From Paenibacillaceae bacterium (GTDB taxonomy: Bacteria; Bacillota; Bacilli; Paenibacillales; Paenibacillaceae), in assembly GCA_004134985.1 (NCBI GenBank), contig REGQ01000064.1, positions 394,530-458,529 on the forward strand: DNA of 64,000 bases, in the 5' to 3' direction. The notes below the pieces were generated by a model. It was not told where the DNA came from and did no database searches. It worked only from the letters and a program-made list of their open reading frames with translations. The position numbers were made by a program, and so were the translations under genes. Positions 11,349 through 19,130 of the stretch are shown in pieces; position 1 is the first letter of the stretch, and each line of letters opens with the position of its first letter.

Positions 11349-11585
11349 ATTATTCCCGTGGTACCACCCTAGTTAGCAGCAGACATGCTTTGCCTGTTGC
11401 TCACTTTGATATCCTTAACGCGGATCAAACGGCATGCTTGCCGGCAGCTGTCTTGCGGCCGGATTACACATACGGGCTCGGAGGCGAGTTCATCAAACGC
11501 GGCAGTTCGGCTTGCACCCTTGCGCCGACTCTCTGAAACTGCACATTCAACTACTGCTCCTCTTCAACACCACTTGCTGTATTAT
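11309..11585 (-). promoter_or_regulatory. T-box riboswitch leader (leucine) of leuS
   Basis: An mRNA leader that senses uncharged tRNA-Leu. Present in order are the AGTA and CAGAGAG motifs of Stem I, a specifier region reading GAACTCGCCTCCGAG in which CTC (11488-11486) is a leucine codon, and the conserved T-box sequence AACTAGGGTGGTACCACGGG (11374-11355), then the terminator. Uncharged tRNA-Leu should pair at CTC and, through its NCCA end, with the TGG of the T-box, favouring antitermination and synthesis of LeuS. The specifier matches the downstream gene. Confidence 0.92.
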
Positions 11586-11589
11586 TCAG

Positions 11590-11618
11590 ATTATAAAGAA
11601 GCCTTTTTCCAGTGTCAA
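11590..11618 (-). promoter_or_regulatory. Sigma-A promoter of the leuS T-box leader
   Basis: Perfect consensus: TTGACA (-35, 11618-11613), 17-bp spacer, TATAAT (-10, 11595-11590) on the minus strand. Transcription should start at about 11583, just before T-box Stem I. Confidence 0.9.
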
Positions 11619-11705
11619 GGCTTATTCCCTGCTATCACGCGTTTTTTTGACGTTTGGCCAAAGCGAGTCACGATGTGCGGCAGAAGCAGCGTCTGATGTG
11701 CCAGC

Positions 11706-12491
11706 CTATTTGCGGGCGACAAAAAACAACCTTTCGGAAGCTTCCGTCGGGGGCTGCAGATTGAAATCCGCAAATTCCTCCACCTCACGAAACCCGGCTG
11801 CAAGCAGCGCGGATCGTATCCAGGACGGTTCATAAGCACGCTGTGTGTGCACTTCCTCGAAACGGGTAAATGCAGACTCTCTTCCTGCTCCGCCCTTCGC
11901 TTCATCCAGCGCAAAAATGGTCAGATGATGTTCAATTTCACATCGTCCTTCATCAAAATCGCATGTCCAAATATAAGCGACATCTCGCTCGTCCAGCACG
12001 AAGGGCTGCTCTTCAGCATAACGATGGAGTTGACTCGGGGGATGCACATCAAACACGAACAGTCCTCCCGGCTTCAACCCGCGCCAGGTGGCGCGAAACA
12101 TCGCCTCCACGTCGCTCTCTTCTGTCAAATAATTGATGCAGTCGCAAAACGAAAGCACGTTGTCGACAGGCGAGGGGAGCTCCCAATCCCGCATGTCCTG
12201 TTGGAGCCAGCGAATGGAGCCGCTGCGGCGGCGAATCGCCTGCTGCGGCGTTTCATCCCACTTGCTCCGGGCAACAGTGAGCATATCTGCGGACAAATCA
12301 ATGCCAAACACCTCAAAGCCCGACTTCGCAAGCGGGATGGAGATGCTTCCGGTTCCGCAGCCCAAATCCGCAATCGTTTCGGGGATCTCGTAACGCTCCC
12401 AACATTGTCGAATGAAGCCCATCCATTCGGCGTAGGGCATCTCTTCCATCAATCGATCATATACCGATGCAAATTGGCGGTAAGCTCGCAT
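11706..12491 (-). CDS. yqeM: YqeM-like SAM-dependent methyltransferase
   Basis: Class I SAM-dependent methyltransferase, 261 residues, substrate unknown. Motif I is ADLGCGTGSISIPLA, motif II FGIDLSADML, then WLQQDMRDW and GLKPGGLFVFDVHPP. ATG 12491 is preceded by AGCGGAGGAGAT; the frame upstream of it overlaps cvfB and is not used. The same family follows rsfS in the Bacillus yqeG-yqeM cluster, which supports the name. It ends 88 bp before the leuS promoter. Confidence 0.87.
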   Translation of the reverse strand: MRAYRQFASVYDRLMEEMPYAEWMGFIRQCWERYEIPETIADLGCGTGSISIPLAKSGFEVFGIDLSADMLTVARSKWDETPQQAIRRRSGSIRWLQQDMRDWELPSPVDNVLSFCDCINYLTEESDVEAMFRATWRGLKPGGLFVFDVHPPSQLHRYAEEQPFVLDERDVAYIWTCDFDEGRCEIEHHLTIFALDEAKGGAGRESAFTRFEEVHTQRAYEPSWIRSALLAAGFREVEEFADFNLQPPTEASERLFFVARK

Positions 12492-12501
12492 ATCTCCTCC
12501 G

Positions 12502-13440
12502 CTATATTGTGTCATCTTGCGATTGTGATTGCACCTCTGAACTATCCGTCTTGGCTTGTTCACCTTCAGCGAGATAGGTCCAGCTCCCGCGCTGGGTAAC
12601 CTTGCCTTCACGCATCAGCTTGCCAATCGCCCGTTTGAACGCTGACTTGCTTATTCCGAACTTCTGCTTGATGCTGTCAGCCGGCGTCTCGTCGGAATAG
12701 GGCATCGCTCCGGTCCCGCGCTCCTGCAGCACCGCATAGATGCGGTCGGCATCCTCAATTCTGCCAATATGCTTAAGCGGAGCCATCGACAGGTTAACCC
12801 GGCCATCTTCACGAATGAACGCAACACGCGCACTGATTCGTTCGCCCAGACGGAGCGGCTGCACCCGTTCTGAAGCGGGTACGAACCCGAATACGCCAAA
12901 ACCGACAACACCGCCATCCAGCACGACAAAAGAACCAATCTTCAGTGTTTTGGTGACATAGCCATCCACCCACTGATTGCGCCATGTATCAGGAGCATCG
13001 AATACGAGCGGAGCGAGATCCGACTCGACTGCCAGCCTTGCAATCATACGCCCGCTTTTATCCTGTTCTAGAATAACGAACACTTCATCGCCCGGGACAG
13101 GACGATAGCTTTTGTCTTCAGGAAGATCCGAAGCGGGCAGCAGCAATTGACGGCCCAAGCCCATCTCCAGAAAACACCCCAGCCTTGGATGCACATCAGC
13201 AACCGTCAGTCTTTTCAACTGACCAAGCTCGATCAGCGGCTTCTTCATTGTTGCCGCAGGACGATCCTCCGTATCGTGAAACAGAAAAACTTCCAGCGTA
13301 TCGCCAATTTGCGGTCTGTCCCCGATAATCTCACTATAATGCAGCAGCACATCCCGCTCGCCATCGGTCAGGTAAAAGCCGTTGGGCACAACCTCCCGAT
13401 CCACCTGCAGCTGCTGCATCGTTCCGGCTACAAGCGTCAT
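12502..13440 (-). CDS. cvfB: CvfB-type S1 RNA-binding protein
   Basis: RNA-binding protein of the CvfB/YitL family, 312 residues. It carries S1-like OB domains (GYVTKTLKIGSFVVLDGGVVG; GFVPASERVQPLRLG; VAFIREDGRVNLSM) and a C-terminal winged helix (DSIKQKFGISKSAFKRAIG). In Staphylococcus this family affects virulence-factor expression; the target here is unknown. The ATG overlaps the rsfS stop (ATGA), so it is coupled to rsfS. In B. subtilis the homologue is not in this operon, so this is a rearranged or lineage-specific arrangement. Confidence 0.85.
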   Translation of the reverse strand: MTLVAGTMQQLQVDREVVPNGFYLTDGERDVLLHYSEIIGDRPQIGDTLEVFLFHDTEDRPAATMKKPLIELGQLKRLTVADVHPRLGCFLEMGLGRQLLLPASDLPEDKSYRPVPGDEVFVILEQDKSGRMIARLAVESDLAPLVFDAPDTWRNQWVDGYVTKTLKIGSFVVLDGGVVGFGVFGFVPASERVQPLRLGERISARVAFIREDGRVNLSMAPLKHIGRIEDADRIYAVLQERGTGAMPYSDETPADSIKQKFGISKSAFKRAIGKLMREGKVTQRGSWTYLAEGEQAKTDSSEVQSQSQDDTI

Positions 13441-13784
13441 GCGAACTCCACAACTTTCGCGTCGGACCACAGCCGTTCAATATTGTAATACTCCCGTTCA
13501 TCACGATGAAATACGTGAACAACGACATCCCCGATATCAATCAGCACCCAACGTGCGGAATCCATTCCTTCAATGCCGCGAATCCGTCCGCCCGCCTCTT
13601 CAACGCGCTTGCGGATTTCCGTTGTAATGGATTGGACCTGAATGTCCGAATTTCCGTGACAAATGACAAAATAATCAGCGACCAAAGAAATATCAACCAA
13701 ATTCAGCGCGACAATGCGATGCGCCTTCTTTTCCTCTGCTGCGTCTACAACCAGTCTCATTAATTGTTCTGAGTTACTCTTCAT
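13437..13784 (-). CDS. rsfS: Ribosomal silencing factor RsfS
   Basis: Binds ribosomal protein L14 and blocks subunit joining in starvation. It has 115 residues, the typical length. Conserved features are DISLVADYFVICHGNSD, GRIRGIEGMDSARWVLIDIGDVVVHVF (family signature) and REYYNIERLW. ATG 13784 follows TAAGGGAGGCTGAGCG. It lies between yqeK and cvfB in one minus-strand operon. Confidence 0.95.
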   Translation of the reverse strand: MKSNSEQLMRLVVDAAEEKKAHRIVALNLVDISLVADYFVICHGNSDIQVQSITTEIRKRVEEAGGRIRGIEGMDSARWVLIDIGDVVVHVFHRDEREYYNIERLWSDAKVVEFA

Positions 13785-13797
13785 CGCTCAGCCTCCC

Positions 13798-14349
13798 TTA
13801 AATCAAATCATTCCGCGCCTTGATCGTTAGCGGATAAATTCGTTTTCTTTTTTCAATCAAAAAAACAATCGTCGTATCAAAACCTGCCACCAATGCCTGC
13901 TCTAGGCTATGCTCCGCGATTTCGCGAATCTTATTCACCGTCGGAAATTCCCTGCCCGGCTCGATCAAATCGGCTAGCCAAACCACCTTCTCGAGCAAGG
14001 ACATCCCCACTCTTCCCGATGTATGATAGCGAATGGCATTAAGCACATCCGTGTTGGCAACACCGTAGTCCCGTTCAGCTACATAAGCTCCGGCATGGGC
14101 ATGCCACAGCTCTTTATCGTAGTCTAGAATATCACTATACTTCGCTTCTTCCCGGATCGCAGCAGCCATCTGATCCACCGGCCAGTATTTAGCCACATCA
14201 TGCAAAATGGCCGCCAGTTCCGCATGTTCTGCATTTGCGCCAAAACGCTCTGCAAGCAACATTGCGGTATCCATCACACCTTGTGTATGAATCCAGCGCC
14301 GTTCTGGCATCTGACGCTTTACATCAGCGATCATCGCCTCACGATTCAT
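13798..14349 (-). CDS. yqeK: YqeK, HD-domain diadenosine tetraphosphatase
   Basis: HD-superfamily metallohydrolase, 183 residues; the family hydrolyses Ap4A symmetrically to two ADP. Metal ligands are in RRWIHTQGVMDTA (His), AAILHDVAKYWP (His-Asp), LWHAHAGAYVA and AIRYHTSGRVGM. I choose ATG 14349 over the one at 14358 because AAGGA is 9 bases upstream of it. The start region overlaps the end of nadD by 11 bp, a coupling conserved in Bacillota. Confidence 0.9.
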   Translation of the reverse strand: MNREAMIADVKRQMPERRWIHTQGVMDTAMLLAERFGANAEHAELAAILHDVAKYWPVDQMAAAIREEAKYSDILDYDKELWHAHAGAYVAERDYGVANTDVLNAIRYHTSGRVGMSLLEKVVWLADLIEPGREFPTVNKIREIAEHSLEQALVAGFDTTIVFLIEKRKRIYPLTIKARNDLI

Positions 14350-14932
14350 AGAGACCATTCCTTATAATAAACCGATGGACTTTATCCGGTGTTAAAAAGC
14401 GGATTGATCGCCCCGCTTTGCGGCGGTTTCTGATGTCCGTAGAGGAAATATCCATTAGCGGCATCTGGCATAGCTGTACTTTGGACTGCAAGTAATCAGG
14501 AAGTTCTTCAAGACGAGAAGATACACCCGGGCGTTCCAAAGCAATGAAGGAGACCATCTCTGCCAGCTCGCGGCTGCGATGCCAGCGGTCAAGATCATTC
14601 AAGCGGTCTGAACCAATGATGAATGAGAATGCCCTGTCTGGATATTGCTCCTGCAATTCAGTAATCGTATCAATGGTATAGGAAGTGCCGCCGCGGCCAA
14701 GCTCAATATCCATCGCGCGAAAGTACGGTTGAAAATCGATCGCGCGAAACACCATCTCCAGCCGTTCCTCCGCCGCTGCGCCAGGCTGCCTGCCTTCCTT
14801 GAGAGGGGGCATAAAGGAAGGAATGAACCAGATTTCATCCAGTCCTGCCTGCTCGCGTGCCGTCTCGGCTGCCAGCAAATGTCCGTAATGAATCGGATCG
14901 AAGGTTCCACCCATCAGGCCGACTTGAATCAT
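14339..14932 (-). CDS. nadD: Nicotinate-nucleotide adenylyltransferase
   Basis: Makes nicotinate adenine dinucleotide from NaMN and ATP in NAD synthesis; 197 residues. The nucleotidyltransferase signature is MGGTFDPIHYGHLLAA, with substrate-loop residues FIPSFMPPLK and the C-terminal DISSTDIRNR (SSTxIR) motif. ATG 14932 follows AGAGGAGC. Its order with yhbY upstream and yqeK downstream is as in Bacillus. Confidence 0.96.
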   Translation of the reverse strand: MIQVGLMGGTFDPIHYGHLLAAETAREQAGLDEIWFIPSFMPPLKEGRQPGAAAEERLEMVFRAIDFQPYFRAMDIELGRGGTSYTIDTITELQEQYPDRAFSFIIGSDRLNDLDRWHRSRELAEMVSFIALERPGVSSRLEELPDYLQSKVQLCQMPLMDISSTDIRNRRKAGRSIRFLTPDKVHRFIIRNGLYES

Positions 14933-14988
14933 GAATCAAGCTCCTCTCTTTATTAATATGATTTCATTATTTCATTCTGAATAGCCAA

Positions 14989-15279
14989 TCAAGGAAGGAC
15001 AATTGTTTTGTAATCCTTGGACTCTTTATAAAGGATGATCGTTCTGCCAATTACCTGAACAAGCTCTGAGCCGGATGCCTTGGCAAGTTCTTCTCCCAAT
15101 TCCTTGGCATCTTCCCCGCAATTGTTCAGCACGGAAATTTTCATCAGTTCTCTTGATTCAATCGCCTCATCAATATGCCTTACAAGGTGATCATTCATAC
15201 CGCCTTTGCCGATTTGAAAAATCGGCTGCAAGGAATGGGCGAGTGCGCGCAAATGGCGCTTTTGTTTGCCTGTTAACAT
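14989..15279 (-). CDS. yhbY: YhbY/CRS1-YhbY RNA-binding protein
   Basis: A 96-residue single CRM-domain protein that binds ribosomal RNA and is linked to subunit assembly. The pattern LTGKQKRHLRALAHSLQPIF, the GKGGMNDHLV motif (GxxG) and the C-terminal QVIGRTIILYKES are typical. It equals YqeI of B. subtilis by position. Confidence 0.93.
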   Translation of the reverse strand: MLTGKQKRHLRALAHSLQPIFQIGKGGMNDHLVRHIDEAIESRELMKISVLNNCGEDAKELGEELAKASGSELVQVIGRTIILYKESKDYKTIVLP

Positions 15280-15345
15280 TGCTGCTGTTTCCTTCTTTCA
15301 TGATTTATTATGCAATAATACCCCAGTATTGTCGCGAAGTCTTGT

Positions 15346-16230
15346 TTATTGCTGCAATACCGCAGCTTGAAAAGCGGCCAGCACACTTTCCCGCATCTCC
15401 GCCACTGGGGCAGGCTGGTTCGTCCAATATTCAAAAGCATAAGCCCCTTGATAAATAAACATGCCAAGTCCCCCATGGGCGTTGGCGCCGCGTGCTGCCG
15501 CTTCCCGGAGCAGACGCGTTTCCAGCGGATTATAAATCAGATCGCTGACCGTAAGCCCTTCATGAAACCAAGTTGTATCGATAAGCACGTCATCGACATT
15601 CGGATGCATCCCGACCGACGTATTGTGCACGATCAAGTCAATCTCATTGCGAATCGCATCGATGTCGCCGTAGCCCATTCCGTCAGCAGCGGTGAGCGGA
15701 CGGATCGTCTCGGCCAGTTCCGCCGCTTTCGCCTCCGTTCGGTTGGCGATATATATTTTTGCAGCGCCTTCGCGGGCAAGCGCGTAAGCGACACCGCGCG
15801 CCGCCCCTCCCGCTCCCAGCATAAGCACTTTTTTGCCGGCAGTATTAAAACCTGCTTCTTCCTTCAAAGAACGGACATAGCCGATTCCGTCGGTATTATA
15901 ACCAGTCAATCGCCCGCCTTCATTGACGATCGTGTTCACTGCGCCGATGGTTGCCGCGGATTCGTCTATATGATCCAAATACTGCATCACGTTCTGTTTG
16001 TGCGGAATCGTAACGTTAACCCCGCGTATCCCCATCGCACGAACCCCGCCAATAAAGTTGCCAAGCTGTTCGGGAGCAATATGAAAAGCGGCATAGACTG
16101 CATTGATTCCCCGTTCCCGGAAGGCCCGATTAAGCATTACCGGCGATTTTGAATGGCGCACCGGATCTCCGATGACACCGTAGAGCACCGTTTCGCTGTC
16201 TACATTAACCGCTTGTTTTGTTGCCGACAT
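15346..16230 (-). CDS. aroE: Shikimate dehydrogenase
   Basis: NADP-dependent reduction of 3-dehydroshikimate to shikimate in the aromatic amino acid pathway; 294 residues. The substrate side shows VIGDPVRHSKSPVMLN and VTIPHKQNV (catalytic Lys) with NTDGIGY (Asp); the NADP site is LGAGGAARGVAYAL, with IANRTEAKA after it. It stands between yqeH and yhbY as in Bacillus. Confidence 0.96.
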   Translation of the reverse strand: MSATKQAVNVDSETVLYGVIGDPVRHSKSPVMLNRAFRERGINAVYAAFHIAPEQLGNFIGGVRAMGIRGVNVTIPHKQNVMQYLDHIDESAATIGAVNTIVNEGGRLTGYNTDGIGYVRSLKEEAGFNTAGKKVLMLGAGGAARGVAYALAREGAAKIYIANRTEAKAAELAETIRPLTAADGMGYGDIDAIRNEIDLIVHNTSVGMHPNVDDVLIDTTWFHEGLTVSDLIYNPLETRLLREAAARGANAHGGLGMFIYQGAYAFEYWTNQPAPVAEMRESVLAAFQAAVLQQ

Positions 16231-16260
16231 CCGCTGTACATGCTCCTTCCAAATGAGAGG

Positions 16261-17391
16261 TTAGATTAAAGATTCCCGCAGCAGCACTTTGACGCCTTTA
16301 GGCGCATAGACGTCAACGAGCGCGCCGGAAGTGCCGTTTGCCTGAATCCAGCCGAGCCCGGAGATGAATATATCCTGCCCGCCGCCGCGCGGAATACGCA
16401 ATGAATGCCTCGTCCACGCCGGAAGTTCATTCACTTCTTCTGCCGTAGGCGGCGTGAGCAGTGTCCCCCTGTGGTTGGCATAGAGCTCATCGGCCCGCTC
16501 CAGCTTGGTACGGTGGGGCTTGATCCCTCCGGCAATATAGACGGTGAAGGACTGCCGTTCCCCTTCCTTGAAGTCAAACCGCGCCAGCGCGCCGAAAAAC
16601 AATGTCTGCTGCTCGTTCAATTGGTAGACAAGCGGCTTTAATGTCTGTTCCGGAAGCAGTGCCTGCAGCACTTTGCCAGGCACCAGCTCTGTCAGGCGGG
16701 AAGGATAGACGATTCCCGGCGTATCGATGATCGATTTGCCGTCGTCAAGCGGAATATGTACCGCACTCAGTGTCGTACCCGGATAGCGGGAAGTTGTCAG
16801 TTCATTGCCTAAGTCGCTGTAATCGCGAATCAGCCGGTTAATTAATGTTGATTTGCCAACATTGGTTGCACCGACCACATAAACATCGCGTCCTTTGCGG
16901 TATCGGTCCAGCGCTTCGATCACGTGATCAAATCCGGTGCTGCGCAGCGCGCTGCACAAGACAATATCAACTGTGCGCAATCCCTCTTGTTTTGCTTGTT
17001 TCTGCACCCAGTTGCGAAGCCGATTCAAGTTGGTTACCTTGGGCAGCAAGTCCACTTTGTTGACAACGAGCAGTACCGGATTGTTGCCGACAAATCGTTG
17101 CAGTCCGGAAATCAGACTCCCCTCAAAATCAAACAAGTCAACAATATGAACGACCAGACTGTTGGTGGCAGAGATGCCGCCAAGCAGCCTCAGAAATTCA
17201 TTTTGGTCAATGGTCACTTCAGATACATCGTTATAGTTTTTGATACGGAAACAGCGCTGGCAAATGCTAGGGTCGCGCGGTTTGGCCGTCGCTGGCAAAT
17301 AACCAGGCAGCGCCGAAGATTCCGTCTGCAATTTAGCGCCGCAGCCTGCGCATGATAACGAATTATTTTCATTTGTAAACAACTGGCTCAC
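16261..17391 (-). CDS. yqeH: Ribosome biogenesis GTPase YqeH
   Basis: Circularly permuted GTPase for 30S assembly, 376 residues. An N-terminal zinc module (CAGCGAKLQ ... CQRCFRIKNYND) is followed by the G motifs in permuted order: NKVDLLPK (G4), then GATNVGKSTLINRL (G1), PGTTLSAV (G2) and DTPG (G3). The C-terminal domain is of the TRAP-like type. It starts at GTG; the overlap with the yqeG stop is GTGA, so the pair is coupled. Confidence 0.95.
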   Translation of the reverse strand: MSQLFTNENNSLSCAGCGAKLQTESSALPGYLPATAKPRDPSICQRCFRIKNYNDVSEVTIDQNEFLRLLGGISATNSLVVHIVDLFDFEGSLISGLQRFVGNNPVLLVVNKVDLLPKVTNLNRLRNWVQKQAKQEGLRTVDIVLCSALRSTGFDHVIEALDRYRKGRDVYVVGATNVGKSTLINRLIRDYSDLGNELTTSRYPGTTLSAVHIPLDDGKSIIDTPGIVYPSRLTELVPGKVLQALLPEQTLKPLVYQLNEQQTLFFGALARFDFKEGERQSFTVYIAGGIKPHRTKLERADELYANHRGTLLTPPTAEEVNELPAWTRHSLRIPRGGGQDIFISGLGWIQANGTSGALVDVYAPKGVKVLLRESLI

Positions 17392-17912
17392 TTAGTATCC
17401 TCCTCAGGCCACAATCCTTTTTTACGTAAACGGGACAAGGCAACCTTCTCGATCTGCCGGTTGATTCTGGTTGTGAACCCTTCATCCTTAGGGGCGACCG
17501 GCCCAACCAAAATCGTATACAAACCCATCCGTCTCCCGCCGAGCATATCAGTGAGCAGTTGATCGCCAATGACAATCGTTTGCTCCGCCTTCAGCCCCAG
17601 CACTTCAAGCGCACGGCGAAACGGCCTGCCTATCGGCTTGCGTGCAGCGTAAATAAAAGGAAGGCCAAGCGGCTCTGCAAACCGCGTGACACGGCCAGCA
17701 TTGTTGTTGGAGACAATTACAACCTTGAAGCCCTGTTCCTGCAATCCGTCCAGCCATGCTATCAGTTCCGGTGTCGCAAGCGCATCCTTGGCGCCAACCA
17801 GTGTATTGTCGAGATCGGTAATAATCCCCTTTAGTCCCTTTTGTTTCAGTTCATTTAAATCGATATCATAGACAGACCTTACAATCTTATCCGGCAACAG
17901 CCGTGTAAACAT
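17388..17912 (-). CDS. yqeG: YqeG, HAD-family phosphatase
   Basis: HAD superfamily IIIA phosphatase, 174 residues. Motif I is TDLDNTLVGAKD, motif II VIVSNNN, motif III KPIGRPFRRAL, with VIGDQLLTDMLGGRRMG for metal binding. Substrate not known with certainty (family members are near phosphatidylglycerophosphatases). First gene of the yqeG-yqeH-aroE cluster; ATG 17912 behind GAGGAG. Confidence 0.92.
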   Translation of the reverse strand: MFTRLLPDKIVRSVYDIDLNELKQKGLKGIITDLDNTLVGAKDALATPELIAWLDGLQEQGFKVVIVSNNNAGRVTRFAEPLGLPFIYAARKPIGRPFRRALEVLGLKAEQTIVIGDQLLTDMLGGRRMGLYTILVGPVAPKDEGFTTRINRQIEKVALSRLRKKGLWPEEDTK

Positions 17913-18112
17913 AGCTTCGACTCCTCATGTTCACAGTTTGCCTTGCTTGCAAACTGCTACTGCTTGCATCTTAGCAAAAACTATACCATAGAAAACGATT
18001 TTTTTGCAAAGCAAACCCGCAAGCACTCCAAATAACCGGCAGCTCCCGCTACCGGCTGTAACTTGTTTTTCAAGAAAAATTGCTGCCCCCTTCAACTTGT
18101 CGCTGCGCCCCG

Positions 18113-18460
18113 CTACCTTTTGTCCACTTGCAGCAGCGTAATATTTTTGACCGCATAGCAGCCTCTCAACGCTTCTTCCGAGATGACATTCAGTTTGATG
18201 AGACTTGCGATCTTGGAGACATCCGGTCTGGAGAGCATACGCCAAACCGCTGGGTCCGGCAGCGCTTCGTAAAGCTTGTTCTCGTCATATTCCTTCCGCT
18301 CCTGCAGGACAATCTTCACTTGATACCCTCCCGTCTCAAGCTCAGATACGCCTTGCCCTGCGCAATGGTCCAAAATATCGTTGCGCAGCTTCGATAACTC
18401 CTGTTCGATAGCCTTGTGCCTTTGCTTTAATTGAAAATAACGCTTTGCCTTCTTGTCCAT
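18113..18460 (-). CDS. Conserved hypothetical protein
   Basis: A 115-residue soluble protein of unknown function: a charged N-terminal helix (KKAKRYFQLKQRHKAIEQEL), then a mixed region (GVSELETGGYQVKIVLQERKEYDENKLYEALPDP) and ALRGCYAVKNITLLQVD at the end. A strong GAGGAGGAG ribosome binding site precedes ATG 18460. The middle part recalls small helical proteins found in phages, but I do not recognise a family. There is a 200-bp gap before yqeG. Confidence 0.65.
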   Translation of the reverse strand: MDKKAKRYFQLKQRHKAIEQELSKLRNDILDHCAGQGVSELETGGYQVKIVLQERKEYDENKLYEALPDPAVWRMLSRPDVSKIASLIKLNVISEEALRGCYAVKNITLLQVDKR

Positions 18461-19050
18461 CAGCTCTCCTCCTCAGAGTTCTGCGTAGCAAAACTTACTT
18501 CGTAAGCATATACATTGCTTTGCGTAGTAAAAGCAGCTTAAGCTTATTTATATGAGACGAGATAATTATTAAGACGCAAACCTGTCTCAGTAGGCGCAAA
18601 CATTCAGCGAAGGCCGGGTAATTGTCCAGTTCAACTGGTCAGGCAATACTCAAGCTAACCTAAGATCGTCCAACTCAACCTAACCTGTTTTAATGAGGGC
18701 TCAAAGCCATAATCAGCGGTTGACGAATGCGAGCGGGGGGATCTTGCGCTAACGCTTGCCACAGCTCTTAACTGGCCTTAAATGACCCATTTTCAAATCT
18801 AACGCTTGTCACAGCGCTTATTCACCCCTTGGACGGCTAAAATCATGCGATTTTCTAGAAATAACGTGGCTCAGTTTCCTTACAATAATTAGTGGGCTGA
18901 ATTTCCCTAAATAGCGCCGCTCAGCAGCGTTAGAATTCTACATGGCCCCTTTGTTTAAATCGCGGAGTATGCTATCGACTATGCTGTTGTCACTACTATG
19001 CTATCTACTATGCCGATCACTACGATGTTGATGCTGTAGCCTGCCACAAC
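18461..19050. other. Gene-free interval with short repeats
   Basis: No convincing coding frame is seen. The stretch contains small hairpins (CTTAC-TTC-GTAAG near 18494-18506) and repeated short phrases: ACGCTTG(C/T)CACAGC at about 18752 and 18802, and several near-copies of CTATGCTATC/CTATGC around 18969-19020. It looks like degenerate intergenic sequence. Confidence 0.5.
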
Positions 19051-19053
19051 GTA

Positions 19054-19080
19054 AAAAAGCCGGCTCAGAGCCGGCTTTTT
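19054..19080. terminator. Bidirectional terminator
   Basis: AAAAAGCCGGCT-CAG-AGCCGGCTTTTT: a 7-bp GC stem plus A/T flanks, perfect on both strands. It serves the minus-strand transglutaminase operon ending at 19131. Confidence 0.9.
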
Positions 19081-19130
19081 GCTGCATGATTGTTAGTGTG
19101 TCGATATGATCTTGCATTATTTGGTTTGCA

